Notes under the pieces: generated by a model | The model's database searches: none | What the model was told of the DNA's origin: nothing | What the model saw: the letters and a program-made list of their open reading frames with translations, nothing else | Position numbers and translations under genes: made by a program | Source: an uncultured Enterobacteriaceae bacterium | GTDB lineage: Bacteria > Pseudomonadota > Gammaproteobacteria > Enterobacterales > Enterobacteriaceae | Length of the DNA: 64,000 nucleotides | Reading direction: 5' to 3' | Assembly (NCBI GenBank): GCA_936920625.1 | Contig: CAKZHC010000014.1 | Location: 111,510 to 175,509 of the forward strand | Shown here: piece by piece, positions 36,187 through 46,450 of the stretch | How positions within the stretch are numbered: the stretch's first letter is position 1 | How the letters are laid out: the number at the start of each line of letters is the position of its first letter

Positions 36187-38850
36187 TTATGCCAGACGCG
36201 GGTTGACTTTATCAGTATCGATATCCAATTTAGTGATGGCCGCAGCAACCACTTTGTTATCAATTGCACCACATTTTGCCAGTTCTGACAGCGCCGCTAT
36301 CACCACATAAGAAGCATCGACTTCGAAGTGATGACGCAGATTCTCACGGCTATCGGAACGACCAAATCCGTCAGTACCTAACACACGATAACTTTTGGCC
36401 GGAATATAATGACGAACCTGTTCAGCAAACAGTTTCATGTAGTCGGTTGCCGCGATGGCGGGTGAGTCGTTCATGACTTGGGCAATGTAGGATACACGCG
36501 GCTCGTCCAGAGGATGCAGCATGTTCCAGCGGTCACAATCCTGACCATTACGGGCCAGCTCGGTAAATGAGGTAACACTGTACACATCTGCGCCAATACC
36601 GTACTCTTTTGCCAGGATCTGCGCCGCCTGCCGTACATGACGCAGTATCGCGCCTGAACCCAGTAGCTGTACTTTACCTTTACTGCCTTCGGTACTCTCC
36701 AACAGATAGATTCCTCTGCGGATCCCCTCCTCTGCACCCTCAGGCATGGCAGGCATGTGATAATTTTCGTTCAGCGTGGTGATATAGTAGAACACATTCT
36801 CCTGTGCTTCACCGTACATACGCACCAGACCATCATGCATAATGACAGCAACCTCATATGCATAGGCCGGATCATATGAGAGGCAGTTTGGGATAGTGAG
36901 CGACTGAATGTGGCTATGCCCGTCTTCATGCTGTAGCCCTTCACCATTAAGCGTTGTCCGGCCAGAAGTACCACCAATCAGGAAACCACGCGCCTGCTGG
37001 TCCCCCGCTGCCCAAAGAAGATCACCGATACGCTGGAAGCCAAACATCGAGTAATAAATATAGAATGGGATCATCGGCAGGTTGTTGGTGCTGTAAGACG
37101 TTGCGGCAGCAAGCCATGATGCCCCGGCACCTGGTTCGTTGATACCTTCCTGAAGAATCTGCCCTTTTTCATCTTCTTTATAATAGGCAACCTGCTCACG
37201 ATCCTGCGGGGTGTATTGCTGGCCATTCGGGCTATAAATACCAATCTGGCGAAACAAACCTTCCATCCCAAAAGTGCGGGCTTCATCTGCCAGTATTGGC
37301 ACCAGACGGTCTTTTATTGACGTATTCTTTAACATCACATTCAACGCACGCACGAATGCGATGGTGGTCGAGATTTCTTTATTTTGTTCTTCGAGCAGCG
37401 CTTTGAAGTCCTCCAACCCTGGCATGGTCAGTTTGTCCGTGAATTTAGCCTGACGAACCGGCAGATAACCACCCAGCTTTTTACGCTGGCCGTGAAGATA
37501 ATTGTACTCTTCAGACCCTTTTTCAAAAGTGATGTATGGCAAAGACTCAATGTTGTCATCTGTCACTGGCAGATTGAAACGGTTACGGATGTGGCGCAGG
37601 CCGTCAAGGTTCATTTTTTTGACCTGATGCGCAATATTTTTCCCTTCAGCGGTATCCCCCATACCATATCCTTTAATGGTATGAGCCAGAATGACCACTG
37701 GCCTGCCTTTAGTATCCTGAGCTTTCTTAAAGGCTGCATAGATTTTTTTCGGATCGTGCCCGCCCCGGTTAAGCGCCCATATTTGATCGTCGGACCACGC
37801 TTTTACCAGTTCAGCCGTTTCCGGATATCTTCCAAAAAAGTGCTCTCGTACATAAGCGCCATCTTTAGATTTGTAGGTCTGGTAGTCACCATCAACCGTT
37901 TCATTCATCAACTGGACAAGTTTACCACTAGTATCATTACGCAACAGCTCATCCCAGCGTGATCCCCAGACAACTTTAATCACTTCCCATCCAGCACCCG
38001 CAAAAATTCCCGCCAGCTCGTCGATAATCTTACCGTTTCCTGTTACCGGGCCGTCGAGACGCTGCAAATTACAGTTGATGATAAAAACCAGATTATCGAG
38101 CTTTTCACGCGCGGGAATAGTGATAGCACCTTTAGATTCTGGCTCGTCCATTTCACCATCACCCAGGAAAGCATACACTGTCTGAGCCGAGGTCTCCTTC
38201 AGGCCCCGGTGTTCAAGATATTTTAAAAACTTAGCCTGGTAGATTGCTGCAAGTGGCCCCAGCCCCATGGAAACCGTCGGAAACTGCCAGAAATCCGGCA
38301 TTAGTTTTGGGTGAGGATAGGAGGATAGGCCTTTACCGTGAAGTTCCTGACGAAAGTTATTCATCTGCTCTTCTGTCAGACGTCCCTCGACAAAAGCACG
38401 GGCGTAAATGCCCGGAGAGATATGCCCCTGGAAATAGACCAAATCACCGCCATCTTTATCATTAGGGGCGCGGAAAAAGTGGTTAAAACACACCTCATAA
38501 ATAGTGGCAGAAGACTGAAAAGAGGAGAGATGCCCCCCTAAATCCAGATCTTTTTTCGACGCGCGCAGCACTGCCATGATGGCATTCCAGCGAATGGCTG
38601 CGCGGATTCGGCGTTCCAGAGACGTATCGCCCGGATAATCTGGCTCGTCTTCAACGGCAATAGTGTTGATATAGTTGCCAGCAACTGAACCTGATACAAC
38701 ATCAACACCCCTTCTGCGGGCCTGATTTAAAATCTGATCAATCAGGAATTGCGCGCGCACAGCGCCTTCTTCACGGATAACCGATTCGATCGCTTGTAGC
38801 CAGTCGCGAGTTTCGATCGGATCCACGTCATTGTTAATATGTTCTGACAT
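36187..38850 (-). CDS. aceE: Pyruvate dehydrogenase E1 component
   Basis: The thiamine-diphosphate homodimeric E1 that decarboxylates pyruvate and acetylates the E2 lipoyl groups. 887 aa, the same as E. coli, collinear throughout. The ThDP-binding motif runs from GDGEMDEPESKGAI to INCNLQ, and the C-terminal transketolase-like domains are intact (VTSFTELARNGQDCDRWN). First structural gene of the aceE-aceF-lpdA operon, controlled by PdhR from upstream. Confidence 0.98.
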   Translation of the reverse strand: MSEHINNDVDPIETRDWLQAIESVIREEGAVRAQFLIDQILNQARRRGVDVVSGSVAGNYINTIAVEDEPDYPGDTSLERRIRAAIRWNAIMAVLRASKKDLDLGGHLSSFQSSATIYEVCFNHFFRAPNDKDGGDLVYFQGHISPGIYARAFVEGRLTEEQMNNFRQELHGKGLSSYPHPKLMPDFWQFPTVSMGLGPLAAIYQAKFLKYLEHRGLKETSAQTVYAFLGDGEMDEPESKGAITIPAREKLDNLVFIINCNLQRLDGPVTGNGKIIDELAGIFAGAGWEVIKVVWGSRWDELLRNDTSGKLVQLMNETVDGDYQTYKSKDGAYVREHFFGRYPETAELVKAWSDDQIWALNRGGHDPKKIYAAFKKAQDTKGRPVVILAHTIKGYGMGDTAEGKNIAHQVKKMNLDGLRHIRNRFNLPVTDDNIESLPYITFEKGSEEYNYLHGQRKKLGGYLPVRQAKFTDKLTMPGLEDFKALLEEQNKEISTTIAFVRALNVMLKNTSIKDRLVPILADEARTFGMEGLFRQIGIYSPNGQQYTPQDREQVAYYKEDEKGQILQEGINEPGAGASWLAAATSYSTNNLPMIPFYIYYSMFGFQRIGDLLWAAGDQQARGFLIGGTSGRTTLNGEGLQHEDGHSHIQSLTIPNCLSYDPAYAYEVAVIMHDGLVRMYGEAQENVFYYITTLNENYHMPAMPEGAEEGIRRGIYLLESTEGSKGKVQLLGSGAILRHVRQAAQILAKEYGIGADVYSVTSFTELARNGQDCDRWNMLHPLDEPRVSYIAQVMNDSPAIAATDYMKLFAEQVRHYIPAKSYRVLGTDGFGRSDSRENLRHHFEVDASYVVIAALSELAKCGAIDNKVVAAAITKLDIDTDKVNPRLA

Positions 38851-39316
38851 GGGAAGCTTTTCCTTTATCTGGATCTAATATTTGGGTAGTCCGGGCCTCT
38901 CAAATCCCGCATTCACTATCCTTACTATCGCAACTCTCCCCGCAGGAAGGCTGACGCCGATGGCATACTGCAACAGGTTTCCCTTGCTCTGTGTGGCTGA
39001 GCTTCCTGCTGCAATATGGCATCATCTGGATAGCAAAACGGATAATACCGGCCGAAATTTGGTTACTACATCTAATATTGTTATAACGTCAGGGGCTGGC
39101 TTGATATTCGGTCATCACAAACCCGCCGCCTGCACACACTTTTCACTCATCAGAAGGTAAAGCAGCAAACTGATGAGGATCAATCAGCGACACATCGCTC
39201 TCCATTACCTAAAATAGTCCATTTCCCAGAACAGCAATCTCGCAAGTACAGGTTGCTGCCAGAAGCAGTCAGGCTCGCTTTTGGGCAAGTCTGGTTCCTG
39301 ATTACTGTTGCACACA
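38851..39316. other. Spacer between pdhR and aceE
   Basis: 466 bp, longer than the same gap in E. coli. No gene seen. It may hold a separate aceE promoter. Confidence 0.45.
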
Positions 39317-40081
39317 TTACTCCTTGCGTTGTTGCAGTCGTCTTAACGAACGCTCTCTCCTCGTCTGTTCTCTGTCTCTCTCCAGCATAATTTCCTCAAT
39401 AAACGCTAAATGCTGGTGTGATGCATCCCTGGCACGCTCTGGCTCACGGGCAATTATCGCCGCAAAAATAGCGGCCCGATGTTCGCTCACTCGTACCAGC
39501 ATTTCCCGCTGAGAATAAAGTAACTCGAAATTCTGGCGCACATTCTCCTCCAGCACAGGCCGCATACTATGGAGTAAATGTAACAGCACCACATTGTGAG
39601 CGGCTTCTGTCACTGCAATCTGGTACTGCATCACTGCACCGGCTTCAGCATCGAGGTCACCACTTAGCTGGGCGTTTTCGATCTGAATATGACAATCGCG
39701 AATGCGCTGCAAATCTTCTGTCGTGCCGCGCAAAGCAGCATAATAAGCCGCTATACCCTCCAGAGCATGGCGGGTTTCAAGCAAGTCGAACTGTGACTCT
39801 GGCTGACTCGCCAGCAATTCGGTTAATGGATCACTGACACTTTTCCATAGTCGTTGTTGCACATAAGTGCCACCCCCTTGCCGGCGGCGCAACAGGCCTC
39901 TGGCTTCCAGACGCAAAATTGCTTCCCGTAACGAGGGACGGGAGACATCAAATTGTCTGGCCAGCTCACGTTCTGGAGGAAGCTTTTCACCCGGTTTGAG
40001 TGTTCCTTCCATAATCAGCACTTCCAGTTGCTCCTCAATAGCGTCCGAGAGTTTGCCCTGGTGGATTTTATTATAAGTCAT
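39317..40081 (-). CDS. pdhR: Pyruvate-responsive GntR repressor PdhR
   Basis: A FadR-subfamily GntR regulator that represses its own operon, ndh and cyoA until it binds pyruvate. 254 aa as in E. coli. Winged helix at about 9-70 (LPPERELARQFDVSRPSLREAILRLEARGLLRRRQGGGTYV split across the helix and wing), then the all-helical FCD effector domain. Its own operator lies just upstream at 40111-40127. Confidence 0.97.
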   Translation of the reverse strand: MTYNKIHQGKLSDAIEEQLEVLIMEGTLKPGEKLPPERELARQFDVSRPSLREAILRLEARGLLRRRQGGGTYVQQRLWKSVSDPLTELLASQPESQFDLLETRHALEGIAAYYAALRGTTEDLQRIRDCHIQIENAQLSGDLDAEAGAVMQYQIAVTEAAHNVVLLHLLHSMRPVLEENVRQNFELLYSQREMLVRVSEHRAAIFAAIIAREPERARDASHQHLAFIEEIMLERDREQTRRERSLRRLQQRKE

Positions 40082-40110
40082 GATCGCCGCTAAGCTAACA
40101 GTCCGAAGTA

Positions 40111-40127
40111 AATTGGTAATACCAATT
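40111..40127 (-). promoter_or_regulatory. PdhR operator
   Basis: AATTGGTAATACCAATT is a perfect match to the PdhR palindrome (AATTGGTnnnACCAATT), 30-46 nt before the pdhR start. It allows autorepression of the pdhR-aceEF-lpdA operon. Confidence 0.93.
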
Positions 40128-40786
40128 TACTCAATAAAGCCTTAACCTAACAAAGTCTTTACCTGATGTCTATATGGAATTTCATGGCAAAAACCACTCA
40201 ACTTTTATTCGTCGTTTCCCATAACCTGATTATCCCACACCAGTTGCCACTTACATTACACACTAACATTCTCAATCCGTTGCACGATCTGGCAATGATG
40301 CCGGTAACCATTCACTCATTACAGAAGCCATGGCTGAGACAGGTGGTTATGACAGATGAATGTGTGAATGACAGCCCGTGACAGAGCAGAGAGATAACAG
40401 CGAGGGAATTCACTGTCAGATAACAGGAAATGCTGTAAGCAGGCCTGTATGGACCTCAATTAAAATAAGCTTGTATTACCCACTTGCAGGCAACAAAGTC
40501 ACATTTCAGGCAACCCTCTTCTCCTGATATTTCCTAAAAAACAGATGTTGATGTTATATACTCTCTGGCAGATTTTCGCCATGATTCAGGCAGTCTTGCA
40601 GCATTAATCCAGGCAGCCATTAATGCATTTTGATTTTTTTCTTCATATCAAATGCAAAAGACCGTGCAAAGCGTAACGCTTATCACTATTCTTGTCGCGA
40701 TATTTGGTAGCGTCCTGCCGTTGACGAATCATAACTGGCAATAATAAAAAAGTATTTAATTTAAAAATAGTGTTGATAAATTAATA

Positions 40787-40805
40787 GGTTATGTACAACA
40801 TAACC
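40787..40805. promoter_or_regulatory. Palindrome upstream of aroP
   Basis: GGTTATGTACAACATAACC has perfect 8-bp arms around 3 nt and ends 50 nt before the aroP start, a place for an operator. It matches no regulator site I know well. Confidence 0.45.
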
Positions 40806-40855
40806 CGAAATTATCAATGCCATTCCAGACTTAACCGACACATGAAGGATTCCCA

Positions 40856-42220
40856 ATGGATGAACAGACTCAGCGCGAAACATTAAAGCGGGGGTTACAG
40901 AACAGACACATCCAGCTCATCGCTCTGGGTGGGGCGGTAGGCACTGGCCTGTTTTTAGGTAGCGCGTCAGTCATTGAATCAGCCGGGCCTTCCGTATTGC
41001 TTGGCTATGCTGTCGCAGGTTTAATCGCTTTTCTGATTATGCGCCAGCTAGGCGAAATGGTGGTTGAAGAGCCGGTAGCAGGAAGTTTTAGCCACTTTGC
41101 CTATAAATACTGGGGAAACTTTGCTGGATTTGCATCCGGCTGGAACTACTGGGTACTTTATGTACTGGTCGCTATGACCGAGCTGACAGCCGTAGGCCGG
41201 TATATTAATGTCTGGTGGCCAGAAATACCGGGGTGGATAACTGCTGCCGTTTTTTTCACCATTATCACGGCGATCAATCTTACTCATGTCAAAATCTATG
41301 GTGAAATGGAGTTCTGGTTTGCCATTGTAAAAGTAATTGCCATTATCAGCATGATCCTCTTTGGTGGCTGGCTGCTACTAAGTGATAAAGGCGGTCCTCA
41401 GGCCAGCGTTACCAATCTCTGGGCACTCGGTGGTTTTTTCCCTAATGGTGCCGGAGGTCTCATTATGATGATGGCCATCATCATGTTCTCTTTCGGGGGG
41501 CTTGAACTGGTGGGGATCACCGCAGCAGAGGCCGAAAAGCCAGAGACAACCATCGTAAAAGCAACTAATCAGATTATCTGGCGAATTCTAATTTTTTATA
41601 TTGGCTCGCTCACTATCCTGCTATCACTGCAACCGTGGACCCAGGTTGATCCTAAAATTAGCCCCTTCTACCTGATTTTTCATAATCTGGGTGACTCACT
41701 GGTAGCCAACGCCCTCAATGTGGTGATCCTGACAGCGGCGTTATCGGTTTATAACAGCTGTGTTTATTGTAACAGCCGTATGCTGTTTGGTCTTGCAGAG
41801 CAAAACAATGCGCCAAAGGCACTGCTGAAAACAGACAAACGTGGGGTACCCTTTATTGCTATCCTTACCTCGTCACTGGCAACCGCCTTCTGTGTGCTGA
41901 TTAACTACCTAATGCCCGCCAAAGCACTCGAAGTGCTGATGTCTCTTGTCGTCTCTACCCTGGTCATTAACTGGGCGATGATTAGCCTCTCACATATGAA
42001 ATTTCGCAGAAAAAAGACGCAGCAGGGCATCGAACCCCGGTTTAAAGCGCTGCTGTTTCCTTTTGGAAACTGGCTTTGCCTGATTTTCCTTGCGGGCATT
42101 ATGGTCATTATGGTCCTCACGCCCGGCATGGCAGTATCGGTCTGGCTTATCCCAGTCTGGCTTGGTTTTTTGTTAGTGGGATACGCGATTAAAAATCTGA
42201 TGAGTGGCACACGCAAATAA
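40856..42220 (+). CDS. aroP: Aromatic amino acid permease AroP
   Basis: An APC-family proton symporter for Phe, Tyr and Trp in the inner membrane. 454 aa with about 12 helices; the first contains IQLIALGGAVGTGLFLGSASVI, the substrate-binding unwound segment of the family. It matches E. coli AroP nearly throughout. Start 40856 follows an AAGGA site. Convergent with ampE, as in E. coli. Confidence 0.95.
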   Translation: MDEQTQRETLKRGLQNRHIQLIALGGAVGTGLFLGSASVIESAGPSVLLGYAVAGLIAFLIMRQLGEMVVEEPVAGSFSHFAYKYWGNFAGFASGWNYWVLYVLVAMTELTAVGRYINVWWPEIPGWITAAVFFTIITAINLTHVKIYGEMEFWFAIVKVIAIISMILFGGWLLLSDKGGPQASVTNLWALGGFFPNGAGGLIMMMAIIMFSFGGLELVGITAAEAEKPETTIVKATNQIIWRILIFYIGSLTILLSLQPWTQVDPKISPFYLIFHNLGDSLVANALNVVILTAALSVYNSCVYCNSRMLFGLAEQNNAPKALLKTDKRGVPFIAILTSSLATAFCVLINYLMPAKALEVLMSLVVSTLVINWAMISLSHMKFRRKKTQQGIEPRFKALLFPFGNWLCLIFLAGIMVIMVLTPGMAVSVWLIPVWLGFLLVGYAIKNLMSGTRK

Positions 42221-42354
42221 TATTTCATGCCTAAAACTGCCCGCTTTTTCTGGGGCAGAGGCAGCACAATCAGATCTGACCATTAATGCCACTTGCAACA
42301 CCTGGTAAGACAATACTGATTGTTCAGTTAAAACCGGCGGCCATTTCTCACATG

Positions 42355-43206
42355 TCAGACTAATGCACCATAGATAATCAGCAGCGCCACAGTAACAATG
42401 ATCGCTATCGATACGCGTTTTGCCATTGAGACAGCCAGCCGAGGAGTTTCAACCTTATCAGCAGCTGATGATGACAGCGAAAACTGCGCCAGCTGCGTCA
42501 GGATTTGATACTGGGATGTATGGATATCACTTAGCGATTTCAGCCAGACTGGCAGCGCACGCTCACCACTTCCCAGAAGTACATAAGCAATACCCACCAG
42601 ACGCACCGGAATCCAGTCCACCCAGTGCAAAATCCTATCAACACCAGACTGCTTACGCTCATCAGGCGTCTTATGACGGGCAAACCAGCTCTGCGAAGCG
42701 CGCAAAAATGCATAACTCACCAGTAACACAGGCCCCCATCTTCCGCCGGCTACCAGGCACAGCATCGGAGCCAGATAAAAACGGTAGTTAACCCATAGCA
42801 GAGCGTTTTGTAATTCGCGCAGGAAAGTCTCTTCATCTGACTGATTAGGAGCACCATGAATCAGCGTAATTTCTCCTGCCATCGCCAGATGTGCAGCGGT
42901 ATCGTCCCGGCCTGCAAGCTCAAGCCATGAGTGATAATGCTCACGAATGCGACCGGCGCCAATACAAAGCGTCGCCAGCAGAATCCACAATATCCAGTAG
43001 ACTAACCCAAAAAACAAGCCCGCCGACAGCTGAGTTACCAGCACCGTAATTAACAGGACCAGCAGTAATAACAGTAAAGTATTCACCAGTGAATAGCGGC
43101 GCTGATAAAGAAATAGTGGCTCTATACGGCTGTCGAACTGCCAGTAATCCGTTAATTTAAACAGCCTCTCCCATCCTAAAACCAGTAATAAGCTAAATAG
43201 TGTCAT
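42355..43206 (-). CDS. ampE: Inner-membrane protein AmpE
   Basis: A 283-residue membrane protein with about four helices, matching E. coli AmpE (TLFSLLLVLGWERLFKLTDYWQFD, then WILLATLCIGAGRIREHYHSWLE). Its role is unclear; it was found with ampD, which acts in peptidoglycan recycling and AmpC control. Here ampD is missing upstream, so ampE stands alone. Confidence 0.94.
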   Translation of the reverse strand: MTLFSLLLVLGWERLFKLTDYWQFDSRIEPLFLYQRRYSLVNTLLLLLLVLLITVLVTQLSAGLFFGLVYWILWILLATLCIGAGRIREHYHSWLELAGRDDTAAHLAMAGEITLIHGAPNQSDEETFLRELQNALLWVNYRFYLAPMLCLVAGGRWGPVLLVSYAFLRASQSWFARHKTPDERKQSGVDRILHWVDWIPVRLVGIAYVLLGSGERALPVWLKSLSDIHTSQYQILTQLAQFSLSSSAADKVETPRLAVSMAKRVSIAIIVTVALLIIYGALV

Positions 43207-43426
43207 ATGGATGGCTCCTCAGATATCGCATCAGCTAACGCCTGACAATAACGCCAGCACCTCAAGGTGGTACAGGAACAGTTTTGCGGGTCTGCTTCGG
43301 AATTTTTTTTTGCCGTCTGCCTTTATCAAAGGCTGATGCGCGCTCGCATCCACATTGTAATGATCTGGCTGGAAATCTTCTAACACTTTGTCAGGATGGA
43401 CGCTTTGAAACAGATAAGGAGCGCCT

Positions 43427-43870
43427 ATGCCCGGCCAGCACGGATTCACACTAATCGAACTCATGATAGTTATTGCCATTATCGCCATTCTCAGTGCTAT
43501 TGGCCTTCCTGCTTATCAAAGCTATCTGCAAAAGGCTGCTCTGACAGATATGCTGCAAACCATTATGCCACTAAAGACTGCAGTAGAAATCTGCGCAATT
43601 GAACAGGGTGATACAGCAAATTGCTCCGCAGGAAACGCCGGAATTACCGAGGCCACTTCATCGCGATACATCAGTAACACTTCTATTCAAGCAGGCACTA
43701 TCACACTTAATGGCCGGGAAATGTTGCAGGGTTTAACCATTAGTTTAGCTGCCAGCTGGGACAACGAGAAAGCAATATTGCGCTGGAAGCGTCGCTGCGA
43801 TACCAGTCAAAACAGCCTTAAAAGTGCCTGTGAATCTGTTTTTCTGTTTGATGATGGAGACGCACTCTGA
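43427..43870 (+). CDS. ppdD: Type IV major pilin PpdD
   Basis: A prepilin with the short leader MPGQHG and the cleavage site G-FTLIE, followed by the hydrophobic N-terminal helix LMIVIAIIAILSAIGLPAYQSYLQKAALTD read in two parts. The 147-aa protein has the paired C-terminal cysteines expected of the pilin D-region. It overlaps hofB in TGATG. nadC, upstream of ppdD in E. coli, is gone. Confidence 0.95.
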   Translation: MPGQHGFTLIELMIVIAIIAILSAIGLPAYQSYLQKAALTDMLQTIMPLKTAVEICAIEQGDTANCSAGNAGITEATSSRYISNTSIQAGTITLNGREMLQGLTISLAASWDNEKAILRWKRRCDTSQNSLKSACESVFLFDDGDAL

Positions 43871-45258
43871 TGGCTGATATCCCCTCCGCAATAAAAGATA
43901 TTTGTCTGCGTTATCAGGCCGTTTTACTCGCACAAAATAGCACCATGCTGAAAGTTGCAGTCACTGGAGAACCGGCAAAAGCACTGACCGATGCACTCCA
44001 TTTCGCCTTTAGCGGGCAAGTGGAGTTTATCTCCTGGAACGAGGATAAAATGGCTCTCTGGCAAGAAAAATATGCTGATGCAACGCAAACCCAATGCAGC
44101 AACCTGCCCACTCCAGCAGAGAAACTTAATCAGATTTTGGCACTGGGGCTCAAGCGTCGTGCTTCAGATATTCATATTGAGCCGCAGTCAGAATCAATAC
44201 GCATTCGTCTGCGTATTGATGGTGTTCTGCAAGTTGCCGGCCAGTTAACTCCTGAACACGGACTTGCCATTGTGACGCGACTTAAAGTGCTTTCCCGGCT
44301 GGACATTGCCGAGCGTCGCCTGCCACAGGATGGTCAGTTTACCCATGTAACACAAACGGGAGAACACGTCTCTTTTCGTCTCTCTACACTGCCGACACAA
44401 TATGGCGAAAAAGTGGTATTACGCCTGCTAAATAACGTCCACCAGACGCCTCAGCTGGAAACTCTCGGTATGCCTGCGCGCGCGCTTAAAGAATTCCGTG
44501 CCGCACTCTCACAACCTCAGGGACTGATTCTGGTTACCGGGCCAACTGGTAGCGGCAAAACAATAACGCTCTATAGCGGACTAAACTGGCTTAATCAACC
44601 CGGGCGCAATATTTCAAGCATTGAGGATCCTGTCGAGATCCCACTGGCTGGTGTTATTCAGACACAGATAAATCATAAAACTGGCTATGATTTTCAGCAG
44701 GTGCTCAAAGCATTGCTACGTCAGGACCCCGATGTGATCATGCTAGGCGAAATTCGCGACCCAGAGACAGCATTAATAACTATTAACGCCGCGCAGACAG
44801 GTCATCTGGTTCTCTCTACACTTCACACAAACTCAACACTGGAGACTCTGACCAGGCTTAAACAGATGGGGTTGCCGGGTTATCAGCTGGGGCCGGCACT
44901 GAGGATGATTATCGCCCAGCGCCTGCTCCGGCGTCTTTGTCCACACTGCCGCCAGCCTGGCAAAGCTACTGGTCATTTCCCCAGCACTATCTGGCCAGGT
45001 ACCGCTCAGAACTGGCTGGCAACAGGTTGTCCGCACTGTTTCTCTGGCTTTTACGGCAGACTGGCGCTATTTGAAGTGCTACCTGTAACATCGCGTCTGC
45101 AAAATGCCATAGTTAACGAAGCGCCACTTGAGGCGCTGGCAGATATTGCCAGTAAGCAGGGTCTGAGCCAGTTGTTTACAGAGGGGTTACATGCGGTAAA
45201 TAGAGGGGATACTACGCTGGAAGAGCTGTTGCGAGTCACAGGTTACGGTGAAAACTGA
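43870..45258 (+). CDS. hofB: Type IV pilus assembly ATPase HofB (PilB/GspE family)
   Basis: A cytoplasmic secretion ATPase that powers pilin polymerisation. 462 aa: N-terminal domain with RASDIHIEPQ, Walker A GPTGSGKT at 224-231, the Asp box and Walker B (RQDPDVIMLGEIRDPETA), His box TGHLVLSTLHTN, and a C-terminal zinc motif (LCPHC and GCPHC). All motifs are intact. It overlaps ppdD by one base and hofC by 11 nt. Confidence 0.95.
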   Translation: MADIPSAIKDICLRYQAVLLAQNSTMLKVAVTGEPAKALTDALHFAFSGQVEFISWNEDKMALWQEKYADATQTQCSNLPTPAEKLNQILALGLKRRASDIHIEPQSESIRIRLRIDGVLQVAGQLTPEHGLAIVTRLKVLSRLDIAERRLPQDGQFTHVTQTGEHVSFRLSTLPTQYGEKVVLRLLNNVHQTPQLETLGMPARALKEFRAALSQPQGLILVTGPTGSGKTITLYSGLNWLNQPGRNISSIEDPVEIPLAGVIQTQINHKTGYDFQQVLKALLRQDPDVIMLGEIRDPETALITINAAQTGHLVLSTLHTNSTLETLTRLKQMGLPGYQLGPALRMIIAQRLLRRLCPHCRQPGKATGHFPSTIWPGTAQNWLATGCPHCFSGFYGRLALFEVLPVTSRLQNAIVNEAPLEALADIASKQGLSQLFTEGLHAVNRGDTTLEELLRVTGYGEN

Positions 45259-46450
45259 TCTGCTGCTTTTCCACTGGCAGGCAATTGACGAAAGCGGTGG
45301 CTGGCAGCAGGGTAACCTGCTCGCCAAAAATCGTCAGCAGGCTGCACTGATGCTAGACAACAGGCAACTGACCCCGCTACGTCTGCGCCCTAAACGACGT
45401 TATCGCATCAGTGACTGGGATGAAGATCAGAGAATCGCTTTGATGCGGCAGCTTGCCACTCTGCTCAAAGCAGGGCTGACACTCACTGCATGCCTCACTA
45501 TGTTGAGCGAAGGCAACGCACATCCCGGCTGGTGTGCACTGCTCTCTCAACTTGAATCTGATATCGCTCAGGGAAACGCTTTCACCAAAGCGTTAGGCAA
45601 CTGGCCAGCGGTATTTCCTCCCCTCTACATCGCACTGATTGGGATTGGTGAGTCAACCGGGCAACTTGACAATAGTTGCCTGAAACTGGCAGAGCTACAG
45701 GAACGCCGGCAGAAATTACAAAAAAAAGTGACTAAAACGCTTCGTTATCCACTGTTTATTTTGCTTATTGCTACTGCGGTTTGTTGCTGCATGTTGTTGT
45801 TTGTTCTGCCTGAATTCGCAGCCATATACGCTAATTTTGATACGCCTCTCCCGGCCTTTACTTCGGCTGTCATGAAATTTGCTTCATTTTTGCAAATAGG
45901 CGGCCCCTGGCTGCTGCTGGCACTGATAATTGCAGCTATATTCTGGAGCTTTCAGCGACGCCAGTCAGTAAAATACCGCATTTACGAACAACGCGTATTA
46001 CTGAAACTGCCACTGATTTCCGTGCTCTATCGGGGAAGCATGCTTAGCCAGATATTTACCTCACTAAGCCTGACACAACGTGCTGGTCTGCCCCTGACAG
46101 AGAGCCTGAAAGCTACGAAAATAACCTTACCACCGGGACTCTGGCAACAGGCTTTAGTCGCTATGCAACACGGCATTGAAGCGGGTGGATCACTGTACCA
46201 GACCGTAGCAGGATCAAGGCTTTTCACCCCTCTCTGTTATCATCTGGTCAGAACAGGTGAGGAATCTGGCGCTATGGACGATATGCTCAGTCGTCTGGCA
46301 CACTGGCACGAGACGCAAACCCATGATCGGGCAGACGCACTGGTCTCGTTGCTAGAGCCAGTAATGATAGTGATTATCGGAGGAATCATTGGGATTTTAG
46401 TGGTAGCAATGTACTTACCGGTATTCAACCTAGGCACTGCACTGGGATGA
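45248..46450 (+). CDS. hofC: Type IV pilus inner-membrane platform HofC (PilC/GspF family)
   Basis: The platform protein that couples HofB to pilin assembly. 400 aa with two repeated GspF domains (about 60-185 and 260-390), each ending in a membrane helix (PLFILLIATAVCCCMLLFVLP; MIVIIGGIIGILVVAMYLPVF). The start is a GTG at 45248 inside the end of hofB. With ppdD and hofB it makes a complete small pilus operon; prepilin peptidase and secretin must be encoded elsewhere. Confidence 0.95.
   Translation: MKTDLLLFHWQAIDESGGWQQGNLLAKNRQQAALMLDNRQLTPLRLRPKRRYRISDWDEDQRIALMRQLATLLKAGLTLTACLTMLSEGNAHPGWCALLSQLESDIAQGNAFTKALGNWPAVFPPLYIALIGIGESTGQLDNSCLKLAELQERRQKLQKKVTKTLRYPLFILLIATAVCCCMLLFVLPEFAAIYANFDTPLPAFTSAVMKFASFLQIGGPWLLLALIIAAIFWSFQRRQSVKYRIYEQRVLLKLPLISVLYRGSMLSQIFTSLSLTQRAGLPLTESLKATKITLPPGLWQQALVAMQHGIEAGGSLYQTVAGSRLFTPLCYHLVRTGEESGAMDDMLSRLAHWHETQTHDRADALVSLLEPVMIVIIGGIIGILVVAMYLPVFNLGTALG

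Larger units (their letters stand above)
40082..40855. other. Divergent pdhR/aroP regulatory spacer
   Basis: 774 bp without a credible gene. It holds the PdhR operator (40111-40127) and a 19-bp perfect palindrome near aroP (40787-40805). No clear TyrR box pair (TGTAAA-N6-TTTACA) was found ahead of aroP. Confidence 0.55.

Noticed and set aside
37384..37962. 192-codon plus-strand frame inside aceE
   Set aside because: Antisense to a fully conserved part of aceE, no homology.
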